The position numbers were made by a program, and so were the translations under genes. A stretch of 46,468 bases of DNA from Candidatus Accumulibacter meliphilus (GTDB lineage: Bacteria > Pseudomonadota > Gammaproteobacteria > Burkholderiales > Rhodocyclaceae): NCBI GenBank assembly GCA_003332265.1, contig QPGA01000021.1, positions 1 through 46,468 on the forward strand. Direction: 5' to 3'. Below, in pieces: positions 1 to 8,541 of this stretch; within the stretch, counting starts at the first letter, position 1, and each line of letters begins with the position of its first letter. The notes beneath the pieces were generated by a model that saw nothing but the letters and a program-made list of their open reading frames with translations, searched no databases and had not been told where the DNA came from.

Positions 1-780
1 CTGATCGACCCGGTGCTCATCGTTCGCCCGGCGTCGAGCCAGATCGACGACCTGCTCTCCGAAATCCGCCTGCGCGTCGGGCGCGGCGAGCGGGTGCTGG
101 TGACCACGCTGACCAAGCGCATGTCCGAGGATCTCACCGAGTATCTGAGCGAACACGAAGTGCGTGTCCGCTATCTGCATTCGGACATCGACACCGTCGA
201 ACGCGTCGAGATCATTCGCGACCTGCGTCTCGGCAAGTTCGATGTGCTGGTCGGCATCAACCTGCTGCGCGAAGGTCTCGACATTCCGGAAGTTTCGCTG
301 GTGGCCATTCTCGACGCCGACAAGGAGGGATTCCTGCGCTCCGAACGCTCACTGATCCAGACCATCGGTCGCGCCGCCCGCCACCTCAACGGCACCGCCA
401 TTCTCTACGCCGACCGGGTTACCGGCTCGATGAGCCGCGCCATCGCCGAAACCGAACGACGGCGGCTCAAGCAGATCGCCTTCAACGCAGCGCACGGCAT
501 CGTCCCGAAAGGCATCAGCAAGCGCATCACCGACATCATCGACGGCGTCTACGACCTCGACGACGCACGCCGCGAACTCAAGGCGGCGCAGCAACAGGCC
601 AACTACGAAGCAATGAGCGAGAAGCAACTGGCGCGCGAACTCAAGCGACTCGAGAAAGAGATGCTCGAATACGCCAGGAACCTCGAATTCGAGAAAGCCG
701 CCGCCGCCCGCGACGAGCTGTTCCGCATTCGCCAACAGGTCTTCGGCATCAGCGGCGAGCAGGCAAATATTGAAGGGTGA
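1..780 (+). CDS. uvrB: Excinuclease ABC subunit UvrB, C-terminal part (5' end outside window)
   Basis: This is the DNA damage-recognition helicase subunit of nucleotide excision repair, which works with UvrA and hands the lesion to UvrC. The reading frame is open from base 1, so the N-terminal half (Walker A and beta-hairpin) lies upstream of the window. Visible are the second helicase domain with the [17 protein letters not shown] and [16 protein letters not shown] blocks and the motif VI sequence QTIGRAARH. These are followed by the C-terminal UVR domain ([15 protein letters not shown], then [14 protein letters not shown]), which contacts UvrC. The 259 visible residues match the family closely to the natural C-terminus. 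The gene ends in TGA. No terminator hairpin is obvious before the next gene. Confidence 0.97.
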   Translation: MIDPVLIVRPASSQIDDLLSEIRLRVGRGERVLVTTLTKRMSEDLTEYLSEHEVRVRYLHSDIDTVERVEIIRDLRLGKFDVLVGINLLREGLDIPEVSLVAILDADKEGFLRSERSLIQTIGRAARHLNGTAILYADRVTGSMSRAIAETERRRLKQIAFNAAHGIVPKGISKRITDIIDGVYDLDDARRELKAAQQQANYEAMSEKQLARELKRLEKEMLEYARNLEFEKAAAARDELFRIRQQVFGISGEQANIEG

Positions 781-929
781 CAATCCCACAAGACTGCTGC
801 GGAGAAGATCGGCGCTGGCAAGGCCGTCGCGATGTTCGAGAAGGCCTGCCGGCAAGTGATCGACCTCCCGAGCCCCTCACGATATTGCATATCACTTACT
901 ATTCGCTGTCAGCTACTGGAGGCATCTTG

Positions 930-2084
930 ATGAACATCTACCGCATACGCTCTATTTTGCTCGCGACAGCGCTGGTTTTTGGCGCAGTGTCCACGCCGGC
1001 CGGCGCCGCAAGCGGCGCTGCTTTCGGCGTTGCCAGTCCGGTGGACCCGCAGGGCGCGAAGCGAGAATCCGTCGGCAAGGGATGGCAGGAGGTCACGATC
1101 ATGGATAACCAGGGATTCAATCAACCGATGGAGGTTGGTACCGTGCGCATCCCGGAAGACTGGGTAACGCGTGGCGGCGTTACCTGGGACCGTAACAGCC
1201 AGTGTGTGGGCAACATGATGCGCATGAGTTGGCAGGCAACCTCGCGCGATGGTCTGCAGGGATTCGAAATCCGGCCTGGATATAACTGGCAGGTGCAGGG
1301 CACAGAAATCCAGTTCAACCCCTGTGCACCCATGCCTATCAACTCGGTGCGCGCCTATCTCGGTATGGTGGTCAATCAGCGCTATGCTGGCCGCGCCAGG
1401 ATTCTCCAGTACCGTGATCGTCCCGACCTTGTGGAGGCGATGCCGAAGAACCCGCCAGGCCCGGGCGGTGCCCGGGTGCACTATGAGGCCGGGCAAATGC
1501 TGATTGGCTATTCTCAGGATGGGCGGGAATTTCGCGAATCCTTGATCACCACCATCAGTTTCTCCGAAATGCAGGGCAACGTCGTCGCCGGTACCACCAA
1601 TATCTACGCCCAGCACGCGCCTGACGGGCAGTTGGATTTCGCTCTCGGCGAACGTCTGCGCAACTCGATGCGAGCGAAAAAACAATGGGTTGATAGGTGG
1701 GGGCAAACGACTCGTGAGGCTTCAGATCGCATCGCCAGGGAGCAATCCATGGGCATCACCAAATGGCATAACGATCGAATGGCACAAATCAATCTCAAGG
1801 GTGCGAATGATCGCTCGCAGATTCGCCAACAGACACTGAGTGAGGTCTCGCAGATCTACTCCAACACCTGGAAAAGCACTCAGGAAACAGATGATCGTAT
1901 TCAGCGGCGCACCCTGGAAGGTATTGGCGAATACAACACGTACAAGGACCCGGCCAGCAACACGCCGGTGCGTGCCACCATCCATAACGATTACGTTTGG
2001 CGTGTCGGTGACGGCCGCTATATTTCCACCGACAACCCAAATTACGCACCGATCAACGGTGATCAACTGGAGCGCCTGCCATGA
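930..2084 (+). CDS. Exported protein of unknown function
   Basis: I do not recognise the family. I chose the ATG at 930 because GGAGG sits 8 bases upstream and the protein then begins with a typical Sec signal peptide: a short basic start, a hydrophobic core around residues 8-20, and a likely AGA-A cleavage near 25. The frame is open further upstream to 777, but that part looks non-coding. The mature protein (about 360 residues) has two cysteines, one near WDRNSQCVG and one near FNPCAPM, that could form a disulfide. A C-terminal third rich in Q, R, N and D looks helical, and it ends in a segment containing NDYVWRVGDGRYISTDNPNY. Its stop overlaps the start of the rhodanese-like gene by four bases (ATGA), so the two are probably translationally coupled and work together outside the cytoplasm. 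Confidence 0.85.
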   Translation: MNIYRIRSILLATALVFGAVSTPAGAASGAAFGVASPVDPQGAKRESVGKGWQEVTIMDNQGFNQPMEVGTVRIPEDWVTRGGVTWDRNSQCVGNMMRMSWQATSRDGLQGFEIRPGYNWQVQGTEIQFNPCAPMPINSVRAYLGMVVNQRYAGRARILQYRDRPDLVEAMPKNPPGPGGARVHYEAGQMLIGYSQDGREFRESLITTISFSEMQGNVVAGTTNIYAQHAPDGQLDFALGERLRNSMRAKKQWVDRWGQTTREASDRIAREQSMGITKWHNDRMAQINLKGANDRSQIRQQTLSEVSQIYSNTWKSTQETDDRIQRRTLEGIGEYNTYKDPASNTPVRATIHNDYVWRVGDGRYISTDNPNYAPINGDQLERLP

Positions 2085-2758
2085 AACCGAGCACAACGTA
2101 CTCTGCCTTGCGGATCTTGCTGTTCACTCTTACGACGCTGCATGCGGCTGTCTCGTCTGCCCAGAACACTTTCGATAGTCCACCCATACCACCGCGCGAG
2201 CAAGCGCCGGCGCCAGTCGCGCCCACTCGTTCAGAAACCGGCCGTGGACCTGGCGACGCCACGGCCTCCTCCGGCAATTTGCCGCGCTCGGGGATCGATG
2301 AGACTCAGGACTTCGGAATCCCTCCAACAAAAGAGCTCAAGCCCAGTCATCAGTTGCACGGTCCGACGCCCAGGGAAATCCCCGGCGGGTCGGTCATTAG
2401 CACGCAGGCGTTGCGGAAACTGCTGCAAGACAAACAGTCCGGTGTACTGCTGCTCGATGTCTATGGTGCTCCGTCCGCGCTGCCGGATGCGATTTCCGTG
2501 GTGCCCGCAGCACAAGGCGGCACGTTCAATGACAATACGCAGCGCGAGTTTGGTGCGTATCTGCAGACGATTGCCAATGGCGACAAGTCGCGTCCACTGG
2601 TGCTCTACTGCGAAGGCGTGAACTGCTGGATGTCTTACAACGCGGCTTTGCGCGCTATCAACCTGGGCTACCGGAATGTGTTGTGGTACCGCGGCGGCAT
2701 GGAAGCCTGGACACAAGCTGGCCTGCCGACACGGTCCAATTCAGGCCAGGCTCGGTAG
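2081..2758 (+). CDS. Exported rhodanese-like protein with CxxxxCW motif
   Basis: 225 residues. The N-terminus (about residues 1-28, ending VSSAQN) is a signal peptide, so the protein is probably periplasmic. A proline-rich linker (about 30-75) precedes a rhodanese-like domain at about 105-220. The active-site loop reads YCEGVNCWMSYNAA, with Cys177, Cys182 and Trp183, followed by GYRNVLWYRGGMEAW. This resembles the CxxCW proteins linked to PQQ-dependent alcohol catabolism, but the loop is two residues longer and no PQQ genes are nearby. A redox or sulfur-transfer role is inferred. The start overlaps the preceding stop (ATGA), which marks a two-gene operon with the unknown exported protein; the pair may act on the same substrate. 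Confidence 0.85.
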   Translation: MKPSTTYSALRILLFTLTTLHAAVSSAQNTFDSPPIPPREQAPAPVAPTRSETGRGPGDATASSGNLPRSGIDETQDFGIPPTKELKPSHQLHGPTPREIPGGSVISTQALRKLLQDKQSGVLLLDVYGAPSALPDAISVVPAAQGGTFNDNTQREFGAYLQTIANGDKSRPLVLYCEGVNCWMSYNAALRAINLGYRNVLWYRGGMEAWTQAGLPTRSNSGQAR

Positions 2759-2818
2759 CGGCACACGCCTTTCAACCTGGCGGCGGCGAGCCGGAAAATT
2801 CTCGAAGGAGCCCTGTGA

Positions 2819-3862
<1,044 letters not shown>

Positions 3863-3865
<3 letters not shown>

Positions 3866-3940
3866 CGGTCATGACAATCGAGACACTCCCGCGAGGGGAG
3901 AAGCAAGGTTTGTGAGTCGCGTGCGCGACTTTCACATTAA
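3863..3940 (+). repeat. Mosaic intergenic repeat, copy A (short form)
   Basis: It begins TGACGGTCATGAC, with TGA being the stop of the reductase gene, continues with TCGAGACAC, then jumps to a 3' module with CCCGCGAGGGGAGAA and the hairpin GTCGC-gtgc-GCGAC set between GTGA and TCAC, and ends CACATTAA. The same 5' and 3' modules flank a longer middle part in copy B at 22879-23083. Copy A therefore looks like an internal deletion of the longer form. Confidence 0.75.
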
Positions 3941-4325
3941 CCAAGCCGCCTCAGCACCACCCGCCCACTCGCCCGCCGCACAAAAAGCCCCTCGCCCCTT
4001 GCGGGAGAGGGGTTGGGGAGAGGGGAAATCCCCAAGCACGCACTCCCGCGCCCAAGCCCTTCTCGCTGCCGACATGCGTCCCTCTTGCCATCTCCAGCTC
4101 GTCAATCCACCCACGCTGGACCCCATGTCAGCTGATGGTCGCCCTCACGCAGGCGAGGACGGCGCGGCGAACTCCGCCGCAATCCGTCAGTCGATACGTG
4201 TTATCAGGGTCGCTCACGCCGAGGCGCGCGTATAAGTGCGCTGAGCAAGGGGTCTGCGGTATCGTAAAAAGCTGAAACGTGAACTGCCAGCGACAACGCG
4301 ACCGTGGTCGATTAGTGAAAGCTCT
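3941..4325. other. Intergenic region upstream of the macro-like/TIR gene
   Basis: No supported gene. Around 3985-4026 lies a G/C-rich imperfect inverted repeat of the CCCCTTGCGGGAGAGGGG kind, a motif commonly scattered between proteobacterial genes and related to the 3' module of copy A. The remainder (4030-4325) has short open frames in all phases with no ribosome binding site and no recognisable product. Composition drops slightly in GC near 4255-4320 (runs such as GTAAAAAGCTGAAACG), which would suit a promoter for the next gene, but I cannot point to a convincing -35/-10 pair. Confidence 0.4.
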
Positions 4326-4366
4326 GCTTCAGAGCTGCTTCAGAGCTGATTCAGAGCTGATTCAGA
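4326..4366 (+). repeat. 11-bp tandem repeat before the TIR gene
   Basis: Three full copies and one partial copy of the unit G(C/A)TTCAGAGCT lie head to tail at 4326, 4337, 4348 and 4359, ending about 24 bases before the start codon. The first two units carry GCTT and the last two GATT. The 11-bp period is close to one helical turn. The array is near the mRNA start, so it could bind a regulator or vary in copy number; both are inferences. Confidence 0.8.
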
Positions 4367-4390
4367 TCAACAGGAAACCCGGAGGCTGCG

Positions 4391-5452
4391 ATGGAAACAG
4401 TACATTCGATCAAGGTGTTTGACGGTCAAACCGAGCGGGTGATATCACTGGTGCACGGCGACCTCACCGAGCTAGGATTAAACGATGCGGTCGATCTTCT
4501 CGTCGCATCCGCCTTTCCCGACGATTATGTCCCGACTCCCACATCGCTAATCGGCGCGCTACAGAGAAGTGGTGTGTCGGTGGCGGAACTGGCGCGACAC
4601 AAAGCCGTCGATCTGCGGCACACATCCGGCTTCTGGCTCTCTCCCGAACTCGCCGATCACTCGGCATGGCGCGGCGCGCGGCGTCTCGCCGTCTTCGAGC
4701 CCCGCGAGCTTGGCAGCCCTCCCGAGGCGGTGGGAGCGCTGTTTCGCGGCCTCTTCCCCTTCCTGTCCGATAGCGAAGATAGACGGGTAGCGATGCCCAT
4801 TCTCAGCTCGGGCGATCAACGCTGGTCACCGCTGGTGATGATGGGCTCACTCCTGGACGCATCGATTCAATGGATGCGCCGTGGCCTGCCCATCTCCGAG
4901 CTGATGATCTTCGAGCGCGATCGAAGTCGCATGCCAGCGTTGGTGGCCTTAATGGAAAAGGTCGATCAGGGCGACGATGCCTCGCGGACGCGAGGCGCGT
5001 CCCTCAGCGCCCCGCCGCCAGTTGCCCAATACTACGATGTGTTTCTGAGCTTCAGCAGCCACAATGCAAACGCCGCCGACGCGTTCAAGCGCGAACTCGC
5101 GGTAATCGACCCAACGGCGACCGTGTTCGATTTTCGCCTCTCGATTCAGAAAGGCAAGTCGTACCAGGACGACATCGATCGAGCCATCGAGAGCTGCCGA
5201 AAAGTCGTGTCCATCCTCAGCCCGGCATACTTTGCATCGCCTGAGTGCCAGGAAGAACTGAACATCGCCCGGCTCCGCAACAAGCGCGCAGGCTTCCCTC
5301 GCACGGGCTTCGGTCTGCTGATCCCGCTCTACTGGAAGAGCGTAAGCCCCAGCCTTCCCTTGTGGCTGCAGACATTGAATCAATGCGTTTGCGTCGAAGA
5401 ACGCCTCGATCAACTGTCCCTTGCTGCCCGGGACGTGCACACAACGCTCTAG
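4391..5452 (+). CDS. Macro-like domain fused to a C-terminal TIR domain
   Basis: 353 residues; GGAGG lies five bases before the ATG. The C-terminal domain (about 214-350) is a TIR domain. It opens YYDVFLSFSS, carries a box-2-like loop at FDFRLSIQKGKS, and has SPAYFASPECQEEL at 277-290. The last block aligns with the Toll-receptor SPxFxxSxWCxxEL block, placing Glu289 at the position of the catalytic glutamate of NAD-cleaving TIRs; the usual Trp is Glu285. The N-terminal 195 residues are not a named family to me. However, VHGDLTEL (21-28) followed by DLLVASAF, and VAMPILSSGDQRW (133-145) followed by a helix and ELMIFERD, follow the order of macro (ADP-ribose-binding) domain motifs. A proline/alanine linker (about 197-213) joins the two. 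There is no partner gene in the same direction. An NAD-linked sensing or defence role is inferred. Confidence 0.85.
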   Translation: METVHSIKVFDGQTERVISLVHGDLTELGLNDAVDLLVASAFPDDYVPTPTSLIGALQRSGVSVAELARHKAVDLRHTSGFWLSPELADHSAWRGARRLAVFEPRELGSPPEAVGALFRGLFPFLSDSEDRRVAMPILSSGDQRWSPLVMMGSLLDASIQWMRRGLPISELMIFERDRSRMPALVALMEKVDQGDDASRTRGASLSAPPPVAQYYDVFLSFSSHNANAADAFKRELAVIDPTATVFDFRLSIQKGKSYQDDIDRAIESCRKVVSILSPAYFASPECQEELNIARLRNKRAGFPRTGFGLLIPLYWKSVSPSLPLWLQTLNQCVCVEERLDQLSLAARDVHTTL

Positions 5453-5502
5453 AATTACCCCGCGCAGCGACGATGCGTGGGGCAAGGTAGCTAGTGCGCG
5501 CC

Positions 5503-5696
5503 CGTTCAGCGATTGTTCGCCGTCATCGACCGCCAGGACCAGCACCCGCGCTGGCCGACCCGGCCGTACGCAGCAGGTGGAGTCGCGAAGCATCGCCGTA
5601 GAAGACCCGGAAACCGAAGCTGCACGCGGCCTCGACCATTTCTGCGTCGTGGTCGAGGATCGTGCAGCTGATCCCCTCGACGAGCATCATTGGACG
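5503..5696 (-). pseudogene. KefB/KefC RCK (TrkA-N) domain fragment, frameshifted
   Basis: Read on the minus strand, codons from 5696 down give MMLVEGISCTILDHDAEMV and then FGFRVFYGDASRLHLLRTAG. Near 5545-5555 the frame shifts by one base, and ARVLVLAVDDGEQSLNGRA follows in the next frame. This is the NAD-binding regulatory domain of glutathione-gated potassium efflux antiporters (compare KVFYGDATRxDLL). The membrane part, the rest of the domain and any start codon are missing, so this is a decayed remnant. Confidence 0.7.
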
Positions 5697-5712
5697 CTTG
5701 GCCTGGCGTAGC

Positions 5713-5829
5713 CTACGATCCGTTCACGCCAAGGGCCTTCAGGAAGGCGCAGAAGGCGGCAAGCGACAGCGGCTTGCTGAATGGCGCAGCCGCGGCGCCA
5801 TCAGTCCATCTACCCGAAATCGCCAAAAT
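5713..5829 (-). pseudogene. Response-regulator receiver domain, C-terminal remnant
   Basis: On the minus strand the codons read ILAISGRWTDGA, then APFSKPLSLAAFCAFLKALG, ending in TAG at 5715-5713. The spacing from AISG to FSKPL matches the beta4 Thr/Ser and beta5 Lys-Pro of a receiver domain. An in-frame stop lies two codons upstream of ILA, and no start is present. It is either the tail of a truncated receiver gene or a recombination scar beside the KefB/C fragment. The match is short, so confidence is moderate. Confidence 0.45.
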
Positions 5830-6092
5830 GGTTTATATTGCACCGCAACATAGGTGCCTGACGGACAATGTCCAGCGCCACGCGCCCGGGCAGACTTCCC
5901 GCCCGGCGTTGCGTACCCCTGCGAGCATGGCTACCATGCGCAAGCCAGAAGAAAAGCCCTGCCATTCTTTGCCCTCTTTACGCACACTTTCTCAACTCCC
6001 GACGCGAAACAGCAGCCAGCTCTGGCGCTGCCGCAGCCGGGTCTTGAAGCCTGTCACCGAGCCGCTGCGGCGGCACATACCAGGACCCACCC
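5830..6092. other. Leader region of the DUF2760-Hsp70 operon
   Basis: 263 bases without a supported gene. It contains an AT-rich patch TTTATATTGCACCGCAACAT (5831-5850) that might be promoter or operator DNA, and a G/C-rich inverted stretch CGCCCGGG...CCCGCCCGGCG (5881-5909). I see no clean heat-shock (sigma-32) consensus, although the operon encodes Hsp70 proteins. Confidence 0.3.
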
Positions 6093-6665
6093 ATGAAGCC
6101 AGACAATCCACACTTTTTCAGCAGAATCGGCATTGCCATCGCCAGCTTCTTCAAGATCATTGGCAATAGCGAGTTCGCTGGCGGCGTCCAGGCGCTACGC
6201 TTGGCCGAGCGCCGACGCAAGAAGGCCAAAGACACGGCAGCGGCGAGCGCCGCGACGAAGCCTGCGGCGCCGGCACTCAAGGAAGCTGCCCCCGATGGCG
6301 CCCTGCAGCTTCTCGGCCTTTTGCAGCGCGAGGCCCGTTTCATCGATTTTATCCAGGAGGACGTCGCCGCCTATGGCGATGCCGATGTCGGCGCGGCCGC
6401 CCGCCTGGTCCATGAAGGCTGTCGCAAAGTGCTGGTCGACAATTTCAGCATCGACCCGGTACGCGAGGAAGACGAAGGCAGCGCGATTACCCTGCCGGAA
6501 GGTTTCGACGCTGCGGCGATTCGCATCACCGGCAATGTCGTCGGCGAGCCGCCCTTCAACGGCCACATCACACACCGCGGCTGGCGAGTTATCGAAACCC
6601 GCCTGCCCAAACTTTCCGGCAGCCACGATCTACATATCGTCGCTCCGGCGGAGGTTGAACTATGA
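6093..6665 (+). CDS. DUF2760 protein
   Basis: 190 residues. The N-terminal 25 residues (FFSRIGIAIASFFKIIG) form an amphipathic or membrane-associated helix. An Ala/Lys-rich linker (about 38-65) follows, then the DUF2760 core with LQLLGLLQREARFIDFIQED near 68-87 and the conserved end NGHITHRGWRV near 168. The function of DUF2760 is not established; in many proteobacteria it is encoded directly before two unusual Hsp70 genes, as here. Its stop overlaps the next start by four bases (ATGA), so translation is likely coupled. I infer an accessory or membrane-tethering role for the Hsp70 pair. Confidence 0.9.
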   Translation: MKPDNPHFFSRIGIAIASFFKIIGNSEFAGGVQALRLAERRRKKAKDTAAASAATKPAAPALKEAAPDGALQLLGLLQREARFIDFIQEDVAAYGDADVGAAARLVHEGCRKVLVDNFSIDPVREEDEGSAITLPEGFDAAAIRITGNVVGEPPFNGHITHRGWRVIETRLPKLSGSHDLHIVAPAEVEL

Positions 6666-8536
6666 GCGAAGCAAAATTTTCCATTGGTATCGATCTCGGT
6701 ACCACCCATTGCGCCCTGTCCTACGTGGACATCGCCAACAGCGACGGCGAGAACGTCGCGCAGGAAGTACTGCCGATCCCACAATTGACGGCCCCCGGTT
6801 CGGTCGAGTCGCCGGGCCTGCTGCCGTCCTTCATCTACCTGCCGCATGCCAGCGAACTCGCGCCCGGTGACCTCGGCCTGCCGTGGACCGCCGAGCAGGA
6901 CTATGCGGTCGGTGAAATGGCGCGCAGCCGCGGTGCGGCGACGCCGATACGACTGGTGTCGAGTGCCAAGAGCTGGCTCTGCCACGCCGGCGTCGACCGG
7001 CGCGCGGACATCCTGCCGCACGACGCGCCGCCCGAAGTGGCGCGCCTGTCGCCGCTCGAAGCCTCGCTGCGCTACCTCAGCCATTTGCGCGCCGCCTGGG
7101 ACGACGCCCACCCCGAGGCGCCTTTCGCCGAGCAGGAAATCGTCGTCACCATCCCGGCTTCCTTTGATCCGGCGGCACGCGAATTGAGTGCCGAAGCGGC
7201 CAAGGCGGCTGGCTGTAAACACATGATCCTGCTCGAAGAGCCGCAGGCAGCGTTGTACAGCTGGATTCAGAAAAGCGCCGGAAGCTGGCGCAAGCAGGTG
7301 CAGCCGGGCGAGATCATCCTCGTCGCCGACGTCGGCGGCGGTACCAGCGACTTCTCGCTGATTGCCGTTCTCGAACGCGATGGCGTCCTCGAACTGCACC
7401 GGGTCGCGGTCGGCGAGCACATCCTGCTCGGTGGCGACAACATGGATCTGGCCCTGGCCTTCGCCGTCGCCAGCAAGCTCGGCGCCCAGGGCATCAAGAC
7501 CGACGCCTGGCAGCTGCGAGCGCTGACCCATTCCTGCCGCGCGGCCAAGGAAGCACTGCTCAACGACGCCTCGCTCAGCGAAGTGCCGCTGATCATCGCC
7601 AGCCGCGGCGCCAAGTTGATCGGCGGCTCGCTGCGCAGCGAACTGACGCGCGCCGAACTGACTGCCACCCTGCTGGAAGGCTTCTTCCCCGACGCCGCCA
7701 TCGGCGACCGTCCGCAGGTACGGGGTCGCGCCGGCCTGACCCAGCTCGGCCTGCCCTACGCCCACGACGCGGCGATCACCCGTCACCTGGCCGCTTTCCT
7801 GGCTCGCCAGGTCGCCGCGACGGCCGATCTCGAAGGCTTCACCGGTGCCCTGCCGGATGGCGCGACTTTCCTGCATCCAACGGCGGTGCTGTTCAATGGC
7901 GGCGTCTTCAAGTCGGAACTGCTCGCCGAACGCACGCTGGGGACGATCAACTCCTGGCTGGCTGCCGAAGGCGCGCCAGCGGCTCGCCCGCTCGAAGGCG
8001 CCGACCTCGATCTGGCCGTCGCCCGTGGCGGTGCCTACTACGGCTATGTGCGCCGCGGCCAGGGGGTGCGCATCCGTGGCGGCACGGCGCGTTCCTACTA
8101 TGTAGCCATCGAATCGGTGATGCCGGCGGTCCCCGGCATGCAACCACCGGTGCAGGCGCTGTGCCTGGCGCCGTTCGGCATGGAGGAAGGCAGCGACGCC
8201 GCGCTTCCGGAGCAGGAGTTCGGGCTGGTCGTCGGCGAAGCGGTGCGCTTCCGTTTCTTCGGCTCGTCGGTTCGCCGCCAGGATCAGGTCGGCACCCTGC
8301 TCGCCGACTGGGAGCCCGATGAACTGCAGGAGCTCGCCGAGATCCAGACGACGCTGCCCGCCGAAGGTCGCGCCGATGGCGAAGTGGTCCGCGTCAAGCT
8401 GCACGCGCGCGTCACCGAGGCCGGTACGCTCGAACTCGAAGCGCTGCCGCACGATGGCCCGGAGCGCTGGAAAGTCGAGTTTGACGCGCGCGACGCTGGC
8501 GGTAGTGCCGACGCTGTCGCCAAGGCGGCGGACTGA
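6662..8536 (+). CDS. Hsp70 family protein (first of a pair)
   Basis: 624 residues. The actin-like ATPase domain starts with SIGIDLGTTHCALSYVD (phosphate 1 loop), has the connect/phosphate 2 motif VADVGGGTSDFSLIAVLE near 221-238, and the adenosine-binding region around FNGGVFKSELL near 410. The C-terminal part (about 440-610) is a beta-rich substrate-like region unlike canonical DnaK: it is shorter and lacks the EEVD-type tail. It is not DnaK itself, since there is no adjacent dnaJ or grpE and the sequence diverges strongly. It overlaps the DUF2760 gene by four bases and is followed after five bases by the second Hsp70. Client and cofactors are unknown. Confidence 0.93.
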   Translation: MSEAKFSIGIDLGTTHCALSYVDIANSDGENVAQEVLPIPQLTAPGSVESPGLLPSFIYLPHASELAPGDLGLPWTAEQDYAVGEMARSRGAATPIRLVSSAKSWLCHAGVDRRADILPHDAPPEVARLSPLEASLRYLSHLRAAWDDAHPEAPFAEQEIVVTIPASFDPAARELSAEAAKAAGCKHMILLEEPQAALYSWIQKSAGSWRKQVQPGEIILVADVGGGTSDFSLIAVLERDGVLELHRVAVGEHILLGGDNMDLALAFAVASKLGAQGIKTDAWQLRALTHSCRAAKEALLNDASLSEVPLIIASRGAKLIGGSLRSELTRAELTATLLEGFFPDAAIGDRPQVRGRAGLTQLGLPYAHDAAITRHLAAFLARQVAATADLEGFTGALPDGATFLHPTAVLFNGGVFKSELLAERTLGTINSWLAAEGAPAARPLEGADLDLAVARGGAYYGYVRRGQGVRIRGGTARSYYVAIESVMPAVPGMQPPVQALCLAPFGMEEGSDAALPEQEFGLVVGEAVRFRFFGSSVRRQDQVGTLLADWEPDELQELAEIQTTLPAEGRADGEVVRVKLHARVTEAGTLELEALPHDGPERWKVEFDARDAGGSADAVAKAAD

Positions 8537-8541
8537 GGGCC

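Noticed and set aside
777-929. Upstream extension of the exported unknown protein to 777
   Set aside because: It would remove the signal peptide from the N-terminus, and the GGAGG site favours the ATG at 930.
4326-4366. CRISPR array
   Set aside because: The 11-bp units are directly adjacent without spacers; no cas genes are present.
6371-8452. A 693-codon minus-strand frame opposite the first Hsp70 gene
   Set aside because: Shadow of a well-supported Hsp70 gene in GC-rich DNA. Its product is rich in Arg, Gly and Gln, and no family features are visible.
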